A stretch of DNA of 64,000 nucleotides from positions 767,258-831,257 of the forward strand of contig JAVSML010024246.1 in assembly GCA_038503035.1 (NCBI GenBank), read 5' to 3'. Positions 57,057 to 64,000 of the stretch are shown here, piece by piece; within the stretch, counting starts at the first letter, position 1; each line of letters begins with the position of its first letter. The notes beneath the pieces are model-generated. The model was not told the DNA's origin. It was given only the letters and a program-made list of their open reading frames with translations, and did not search any database. Position numbers and translations under genes: made by a program. This DNA comes from Crocodylus rhombifer (lineage: Eukaryota > Chordata > Crocodylia > Crocodylidae).

Positions 57057-57114
57057 TGAGTATATGGCTCAGTAACAATGTTGCTGTAGGGCAACGTGTA
57101 GATGCGCCCCGTAT

Positions 57115-59605
57115 GTGCTATATGGTTTTAGATCGTTAAAGGTTTGCATTTGGACTAGATATTAGAGCTGTGCTATCACTGAAAAGCGAGGCTTGTTTCC
57201 AAATAACAGAATTTGTTGACCTGGTCCTGCTTAAGGAGACAGAATCATTGTTTGACTCTTAACTGCAGCTTTGACTTCATAACAGTGTGGATGCAGAAGG
57301 AGAATGTATTTGTTTCCAAAATCCCCAGAAGTAATCTAGTAACTCAGTCCACCTCTTACTGTAGTGGAAATATGAGTAAGACTTTTGCAATAGACAAGCC
57401 TCACACCTACAGATAGATCCCATTGAAATAACTGGGGCTATTTACAAGAGTGAAGGAACTAATAAAATATGCAGCCAGATCAAGACCATATCTGCTTTTT
57501 AACTGAAAGGAATGTGCCTTTAAATTTTCTCTCTGTTCTCGGAAGGCATTTCTTCATCTTCCTGCTGCTAATAATCTCTGTAAAAGCTTGGTCATCCCTG
57601 TCAGATGTAACAATCTGCTTATCACAAATTGCCAGTGAGCTTTTATTTATTTCACAAGTTAGAAAGTTGACAGTATTGCATAAGCACCATAGGCATGAAT
57701 ATTTGATAAGCAGAATTCCCATAAGTGTAACAAATCTGATATATTGCTGGAAACCATTAGATATTTTGTTTACTCCATAAATGTACATTTTTAGAAATCT
57801 ATTGAGAGCTACTGTCCAAAGAGATTTGAATCTGGGTATTTATTATGGAGCTAAATTTTGAATATAAATGATATGCTTCCCTAGGAGTCTTATCAACATT
57901 TACATCCACAGTGCTTATTCCTGGATTTAATGAGCTCTCATGTATCAGCACTACTCTTGCTGCTTACTATTATGCGATGAATTGCAGCTGCTTTTCTGCA
58001 TATGTTCCACTGGGATGTGTTTGTAAGTGTCATGAATGTACCTGTTCTGATCCACCAATATTTTTAATAGATTGCATCCTTTAAAAATGTATTTTATATT
58101 ATGACAGGTAGTAAATACATGTTGTTAGAATTTTTAACTTCACTAAAACTTTAGTTGCTTTGGCTGTATGCAAGAAGATCTTCAATCCTCCCTGGATATG
58201 TAAGTAGACTGCATAGCACTTCACTAACTCTCCTTTAATGCAGACCTGATTTATTTGTGCTGAAAAGTACCCAAATGTGGGAGCATAGTAATGTTACCTG
58301 TTTTCACTGGTATACATCACCAGTTCTCAGTCTGGAATTTGGATTTATTTACATCTTTTATAAATGTTCAGTATGATTTGTATTCACAAAGTTTTATCAT
58401 AATTCTTATTAATTTGTTAAAAATAGCAGATAAAAAGTACTCGTCATTTACAGTTATGACCAGAGTTCAGCTCCATCTTTGATACCTAACGGAAAATTGC
58501 CACACACACATCCCTACCACCAATTATCTCCAATGAGGAGAGGCTATTGAAAACCCATGCATTTGGGTAGCTCAGCTGAAGTTATTGGGTGCTAAACTTT
58601 TTTGAAAACCTGGCCGTGCATGAAATCATCTCGCACATTTTGTGGTGAAAAACTAGGAATAACAATGGATGCACACACAGAATCCAGCTGCTGATGGAAC
58701 CCTAATTTTTATAGGTATCTGTCAATTAAAAAAATATAGACATAATGAGCACCCTCAGGGGATTTATGTATTTAAAAGTAACCTCATTATTCCTATACAG
58801 TATGTACAGATATTCACACTTCTTGATTTGGAAAAGCCAGGCTCCTTAATTCATATTAATAGTTTTTCCTCTTTGCTTTTTTTCCCTAGGCTTAAAAAAA
58901 AAAAAAAAGAACAGTGATCTGCATCTACCTGCCTTGAAGTGTATTGCCAGAAGAGAGAATATGCTCCTTCAACCAGATCTTTTATATCTGTAGATCAACA
59001 AATTTCTACCATGCTGGTCAGAAATTCTTGAACCCACATGTACTACCTTGAATACTTCTATTGATTTCATTGGGACTCTTCATGAAAGTAAGCATTACGT
59101 TTAATGCTCCATGTTTGTGGGATTGGGACCATAGCCAAATAAAGAAGTAAGTAATGGCTTAAAATGTAATGTTTACACCTTCATTTTTTTTTAAATAAGG
59201 CTCAGGCAGTGAGGTAACTATTAGATCTAATTTACCATGGCCTGCATCTTATCTTTATATGAATACAAAGAATGACATTCTGATAGGGTATCACAAAAGG
59301 CAGGACAATCAGTGGTGAATCAGAAACCCTCTTCCCAGATCTAATCTCACAGGTTGTTCATCATCTATGTAAAAACATGAGGAAATAAGCCCATGGAAAG
59401 AACAAGAGGCAAAAACAAAAGCACTAGGAAGATCAACTGCTTTTGGTTTTATTCTTAAAACAAGTCACTCACCCAGCCCACTAGTAATTTGTTTTTTATA
59501 CGTACTTTGTAGGTGCATCCTAGAGGGAGCACTGCTGGACAGTTTGCTTCCCAGCCCTGTAATATATGCTTTTATCTTGGAAGACAATCTCAGTCTCTTA
59601 CTACC
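57115..59605. other. AT-rich host DNA, nothing recognised
   Basis: No gene could be supported. A (A)13 run is near 58897. An eroded palindromic repeat related to 14712-14872 may lie at about 58545-58612. Confidence 0.45.
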
Positions 59606-59609
59606 TCTT

Positions 59610-59808
59610 AGGCTAGGGACAGACATTACATACAAACCAGTTTAAGTGATCAGAAACTGGTTTAAACCTGTAACAGAACAGATGTTCGGTGCACATAAAC
59701 CAGTTTGAAAATGGCTGAAACCAGTTTGAGATAAACCTGGTTGAATGTAATATATCAGACTTAACTGATTTGGGTCAAACCGGTTTATGAAATGTCTGTC
59801 CCAGGCCT
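59610..59808. mobile_element. 199-bp inverted-repeat element with seven AAACCAGTTT-like boxes
   Basis: The left end AGGCTAGGGACAGACATT matches the reverse of the right end, AGGCCTGGGACAGACATT, at 17 of 18 positions. CTT is present on both sides. Inside and just past it, AAACCAGTTT or its complement recurs seven times, with variants, between 59635 and 59830. It codes for nothing. A 3-bp duplication would suit the PIF/Harbinger group, but this is weak evidence. Confidence 0.82.
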
Positions 59809-59829
59809 CTTGCTGGTTTAAATTAAACC

Positions 59830-60475
59830 AGACTCCTCCAGTATCCCAGCATACCCTTTGGGCTGGGCAGGGCTCTCTGCTCCAAGGCTGGAGCTTAGCA
59901 GAGACTGAAGGTCCATGCTGTGGGAGCTGAGACAAAGACAGAATCAACAGTAGCTGGTAATGGTCCTCTGTTTTCTTAATGGGATGATAAACACTGAGTT
60001 GGGTGGAGGTGATAAACACTGTGTTATCAATTCCCTGCTTGGCTGGTCAGAAGGAGGGGGGAACCCCTCCCTAATCAGAGCGTGAACAGGGGTGCCGGGG
60101 TATGTTCCAGGTTTTCAGCCCTATCAGGGGCAGGCTCCAGCTGAGGGGGCCAGGGTCTGAGCCCCAGCAGGGACAAAACAGGGCCAGAAATTGAGGGATA
60201 GAGATTGCCATAGTAAAGCTGAACCCTTTCTCCCCACCACGAGGAAGGGTGGCCATTAAGACATGGCCAGTAACTGGGAGCTGAGATCTTGATCAGTGGA
60301 TCAAGGTGGAAGGTGCATCCAGAGGGAAAGACTGTGATAGCTGAAGTCCCAACAAGCCCTCAGAAGCCTATTGGAGTATTCCCTTGAAAGGGAAGCACTG
60401 CGAAAGAGCAAAGGCCCCAGCCTGGTCAAATGGACCAGGTTACCCACAAGCCCTCCCCCCAGCAACAAACAATGA
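59830..60475. other. GC-moderate DNA of unknown origin
   Basis: The composition differs from the surrounding AT-rich DNA and resembles the LTR elements (GGGCAGGC, GAGCCCCAGCAGGGAC). No TG...CA ends with duplication were found. It could be an eroded LTR fragment. Confidence 0.3.
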
Positions 60476-60477
60476 GT

Positions 60478-60850
60478 CGTGGCACAAGAGGAGGCTGAGA
60501 GGGGATCTGGTGGCTGTCTATAAACTGTCCAAGGGAGACCAGCAGGCAGAGTCCCTGTTCCCCTGAGCACTACCGGGAATAACAAGGAACAATAGCCATA
60601 AGCTGCCAGAGAGCAGATTTAGGCTGGATATCAGGAGGCACTACTTCACAGTCACGGCGGCTAGTATCTGGAACCAACTTCCAAGGGAAGTAGTCCTCAC
60701 TCCTACCCTAGGGGTCTTTAAGAGGAGGCTAGATAGACACCTTGCCAGAGTCGTCTGATCCCAGTACTCTTTCCTGCCTGTGGCAGGGGGTCGGACTTGA
60801 TGATCTGCTCAGGTCACTTCCAACCCTACTAACTATGAAACTATGAACTA
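60478..60850 (+). mobile_element. CR1 LINE 3' end
   Basis: AGGAGGCTGAGAGGGGATCT, then GAGCAGATTTAGGCTGGATA, through GGTCGGACTTGATGATCTGC, to the terminal ACTATGAAACTATGAACTAT repeat. This is the last RT codons and the 3' untranslated region of a 5'-truncated copy. The 3' sequence is closest to that of the CR1 at 28563. Confidence 0.93.
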
Positions 60851-61102
60851 TGGCAGGCAAGAGATGGGAGGTGAAGTGGGACCAGGAAGGAACAGACAAG
60901 TGGGCAGACAGACCCCTGTGTGTCCTACAGTAGGGAAGAGCAGTGTAGGGTCTGCAGGTGTGCCTGTAATTATGGTAATGTTCTCAGAGGTGGAACACAC
61001 AAATAGCTTTCCTTTTTGTAACAGACAGTGAGAATGTAGTAATTAACATACTGCAGTACCATGTACTGCAACTAACAGTGAAATCCATCCTATATTGCAT
61101 TA

Positions 61103-61684
61103 CAGGCAGTCCTCAACTTAAGACATTTCGAGTTACAACGAATGGCACTTACGGCATTTATAAATTGACAGCCTGTTTCAACCTTCTGACATCAGTTTCA
61201 ACTTTATGACACTTGATCCCACGCCACACCACACCACACCAGTGAACAAGTTCGCTGAGTCTCTCATCTCCCTGGAGAACATGTGTCCAAACTTCCTTGG
61301 ACACTTTCTTTAAGAAAGCAGACAAGACTCCAAAAAAACCTTCAGCCAAGGCCCCTGAGAAGACTCCAGCAAAGAACCCTTCAAAAATCCAACCAAGAGC
61401 CTTTAAAAAAGTCCAGCAAAGTTGCCTCAAGGAAGTCCTTCCAAATTGATATGATTGCTATTTACAAGATGAATACATTAATGTAGCTATATTACTCATC
61501 TATTATAGATTGAGTACAAAATTCTGGGTTATTTTTGGTGAAAATAGGGTATCGGGCCTTGGTTCAGGAACCAATCCCCCATTTATAACAATTTTTCCTA
61601 TGGGAAAAATGGTTCTGAGTTACAACATTTTGACTTGATGCGGTTTTCAGGAACCAATTGTGTTGCAAGTCCGAGCACTGCCTG
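61103..61684. mobile_element. Tigger-like (pogo-type) element, 582 bp
   Basis: CAGGCAGTCCTCAACTTAAG at the left matches the reverse of the right end, CAGGCAGTGCTCGGACTTGC. A TA dinucleotide precedes it, but the right TA is lost. Subterminal CAGGAACCAATTGTGTTGCA is typical of the group. At 61312-61449 a 46-codon plus-strand frame encodes KTPKKPSAKAPEKTPAK-like Lys/Pro-rich text, perhaps the remains of a coding end. No DDE domain is left. Confidence 0.8.
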
Positions 61685-61689
61685 GATTC

Positions 61690-62640
61690 TTACTCATAGG
61701 CCACATCTTGTGAGGTTATGATTTCACATATGGAACAGTAGTAAGGCACCCACCATAGAGAAGACAACTCAGGGGAATGAGGAGAAAATGACATATGGCC
61801 TCCGAAAATGAGAGGCAACTTTGCATTGCTATATTAGTCATCATTACAAATACCTCATATTAGGATGGAACAACAAACCCAGGCTTAACAAGCAGAGACA
61901 ATGGCTGCCTTCTTACAGTGGTCTATAATTTTGCCTACCTAGGGGAAAATTCAGCCGAGCAAGTTTGTCAGTTTAGAGAGCCTAAACTGCAGTCCCCTTC
62001 CTGCAATCCCCTCAATGTTAATATTATAAATCAACAAATTCTAGTCTTAGGACTCCCTAGATCAAACTCTAGTGTAATTTATATTTATATGCAACTTACA
62101 TTGGTATAAACTGTAGAACTGTTGATTTCAGAGGAGTTACTTCACACATATACCTGCATTGCTGAATGTGGAAGGCAGTGCTAGGTAGGACCAATGCAGT
62201 CAGTATTTCTTTACCCTCCCTTGGACTCACTGTACCATGCCTCCACTTCTTGGAATGGGTGTAATTTTGCCTTGCAAGGAGATAACTGAAGCTGTAGAAA
62301 GATGCAAGTAAAAGCAGCACCTCCCTGTAAGAGTTTCAGGTTGTATTACCAGCTCTACCACTGATCCGTGGTATGATCCTAGACAAATCATGTCATCCTC
62401 TGTTCTGCTCCCATCTTTTATCTACCTTCTCTGTACACTATAATTTTGTCAGGGTGAGGACTTTCTTTTTACTATGTGTATGTACAGTGTCTAATACACA
62501 AAGCTCCAGTTCTAGTCAGGGCATCTTACTGCAATACACATCATGCCCTGACTGACAGCTTCACTTGGCAGTGCCATGTGAGTATAGAGCAGGTGGTAAT
62601 TTCTCAAAACCCTTAATAAGCCAAGGGAATCAGAACTCAT
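61690..62640. other. Host DNA, nothing recognised
   Basis: No coding or repeat signal could be supported. Confidence 0.4.
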
Positions 62641-62644
62641 GGCA

Positions 62645-62742
62645 GGGGTGATATCTTTTATAAGACCAAATAGATATTTGCAAAAAAAAGTATTTATTTG
62701 CAAGCTTTTGGGCACAGTCACCCTTCCTCAGGCATAGGAGAA
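62645..62742 (+). mobile_element. SINE-like repeat, 3' part of the 23837 family
   Basis: GGTGATATCTTTTATAAGAC, then ATTTATTTGCAAGCTTTTGG and CACAGTCACCCTTCCTCAGG. This is the downstream continuation of the repeat whose first part is at 23837, in which the same ATCTTTTATTAGACCAAC wording is found. The 5' part is missing. Confidence 0.65.
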
Positions 62743-62849
62743 TGCAAAGATTGTAAAATTTCTACTACGTGGAAATGAAAACTTCATATTTCACTGGAGA
62801 GTTGAAGGTGCTGTAAGATCTCCTGCGCCAGTGCAGCAATAATGGTCTG

Positions 62850-63694
62850 TGTGACTGGGCCAGGGTTGATTAATGACTTCTCTTTCGTTGGGGCTCGTCT
62901 GCCATGGCTTGGTGTGATGGAAGAAGGAAAAGTAAATTCCCTAATGAAAGACTGTAGCAGAAATCACCCAGACAAGCTGGTAAAAGTGAAATCATTTTAA
63001 TTGGTGCACCCTGTGCAATAGCTCTGTGCTGAGCCCAGCCATGCGTTTATCCCTTACCTGCTTCCCAGCAGCTCCTGCTTCTAAAGTTTAGTCCTTATCT
63101 TTTCCTCTTCTAGATCCCTCTTCCCCAGAGTGTTTTCTTGTCCTACAGGCCACCCAGGTAAGTGTCCCTGTCTTACCTCTCTGGTTAGGACTCTGCTGTG
63201 GTTGTACCATCACCCAGTGAAATCACTTCCCTCGTAGCTCTCTCTGGCATTCAGGACAGTTTCCGAGAGACTGCACTGCCGTGGTTGTGCTCTCACCCAG
63301 CTGGCTCCAGTTCTCCACGTCTTTCTTGGGTGTTCCCAGCTGCTTCAGAGAGGCTGTCCTGCCGTGGTTGTATCCTCACGCAGCACGATCTACTTCCCTG
63401 TGGCTTTTCTTCGGCGTTCCAGGTAGCCTCAGAGCTGCTTGCCTCTTGTCTGGACACGTCTTCTCTCCATGTGCCTCAGGGGGCAGTGAGTAGCCCCCAC
63501 TGCTATCTTTTTATGGCTGCTGGGTGCTGGTTCCCCTAAATCCTGTCTGGTGTGTGAATTCTCCAAGCTATGTTTAGTTAGTGATTATCCCTGCCCTGTC
63601 CCTGACCCTATCCCTCCCCCGACTCCCTGAGGAGAGCCTGCCATGACGGAAAAGGAACAGGGTCATCACTCTAGCCATCTCTAGCTCTGTTACA
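62850..63694 (-). mobile_element. Solo LTR with GTCTG duplication and 83-bp tandem repeats
   Basis: The 845-bp element is TGTGACTGGG ... GCTCTGTTACA on the plus strand. The duplication GTCTG is perfect (62845-62849 and 63695-63699). On the minus strand it starts TGTAACAGAGC, like the LTRs at 4994 and 53626, and has a CATAAAAAG TATA-like box near 63511. Three tandem 83-bp units lie at 63193-63441. Internal viral sequence is missing. Confidence 0.82.
63193..63441. repeat. Three tandem 83-bp repeats inside an LTR
   Basis: CTGC(T/C)GTGGTTGT begins units at 63193, 63276 and 63359, exactly 83 bp apart. Each unit continues with TCAC(C/G)CAG, a CTTCC/CCACG stretch, (G/T)GGC(A/G)TTC-like text and a TCAGAG/CCGAGAG end. 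The copies differ at many positions, so the array is old. 83 is not a multiple of three, so it is not a protein repeat. Confidence 0.85.
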
Positions 63695-63699
63695 GTCTG

Positions 63700-64000
63700 C
63701 TCCTAAAACAAGATCAGTTTGCTGTTCTTCTTAAGCAGCTTTCTGTCAAGGCCTGGTTTCCTTTCCAGAGCAAAAAATAAATACGAATGAATCTAGTAAA
63801 ATTCTTCAGGGTAGTTTTACAGTAGTATATACAGGGCTGTGGGCTAATTTCAGGCAGTCATTACCAAGAGAGTTAAAAACATCAGGCCTTTTATTGGCCT
63901 GCTCTTGTGACACAAGTTAAACCGAGGGGCACCAAGAATTTCCCCCCAGGCCAAGTAGACCCCACATAAAATATTTTAACTTTATAGGTATATACACCCT
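63700..64000. other. Host DNA at the window edge
   Basis: No gene or repeat was recognised in the last 300 bases. Confidence 0.4.

Noticed and set aside
63198..63539. 113-codon frame that looks repetitive
   Set aside because: It lies over 83-bp tandem repeats. 83 is not a multiple of three, so the protein text is not periodic and the frame is accidental.
1..64000. CRISPR array, bacterial operon or phage
   Set aside because: Tandem repeats present (83 bp, 50 bp, 61 bp) have no unique spacers. CR1, ERV and hAT content shows a vertebrate chromosome.

Overview
This window is vertebrate, non-coding, transposon-dense DNA, most likely from a crocodilian (Alligator/Crocodylus lineage; inference). 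The basis is several CR1 LINE copies, some ending in short 3' repeats of the ATTCTATG / TTTCATAG kind, a gammaretrovirus-like endogenous retrovirus (ERV), and many hAT-type and MITE-like elements. Crocodilian genomes retain such elements for a long time. No host protein-coding exon, tRNA, rRNA or CRISPR could be supported. Nearly all recognisable coding sequence is broken reverse transcriptase, endonuclease or retroviral pol.

Layout. 0-3.7 kb: AT-rich host DNA with a CR1 3' end, a microsatellite and one doubtful hAT-like fragment. 3.7-7.6 kb: minus-strand CR1 split by a 983-bp solo LTR with a perfect 5-bp target duplication. 9.0-9.6 kb: LTR fragment containing a short hAT derivative. 11.8-12.7 kb: plus-strand CR1 3' part. 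15.84-35.67 kb: an old minus-strand provirus. Its 5' LTR is on the right and its 3' LTR on the left. It has a tRNA-Pro-like primer-binding site and eroded gag, protease, RT, RNase H, integrase and a positional env region, inside a candidate 5-bp duplication (GATAT). At least ten later insertions have grown it to almost 20 kb: a composite GC-rich element in the 3' LTR, a Tigger-like MITE in integrase, a SINE-like element in RNase H, a solo LTR in the RT/RNase H region, two hAT-type elements, a nearly 3-kb CR1, two MITEs, and a solo LTR in the 5' LTR.

36.8-38.7 kb: two hAT-type relatives that differ in the number of internal repeat units. 39.8 kb: a near-perfect 73-nt hairpin. 41-44 kb: a MITE and an 805-bp hAT-type element with a perfect 8-bp target duplication. 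47-52.5 kb: several small inverted-repeat elements and a CR1 3' end. 53.6-57.1 kb: a solo LTR beside an unusual CR1 that keeps ORF1, endonuclease and the RT N-terminal half but lacks its 3' end. 59.6-61.7 kb: a small inverted-repeat element, a CR1 3' end and a Tigger-like element. 62.85-63.69 kb: a solo LTR carrying three 83-bp tandem repeats.

The retrovirus and CR1 once encoded copy-and-paste machinery. The hAT, Tigger and MITE copies are non-autonomous and would have needed enzymes made elsewhere. Every reading frame seen is interrupted, so nothing here looks able to move now. The value of the locus is as a stratigraphic record of which families jumped after which.
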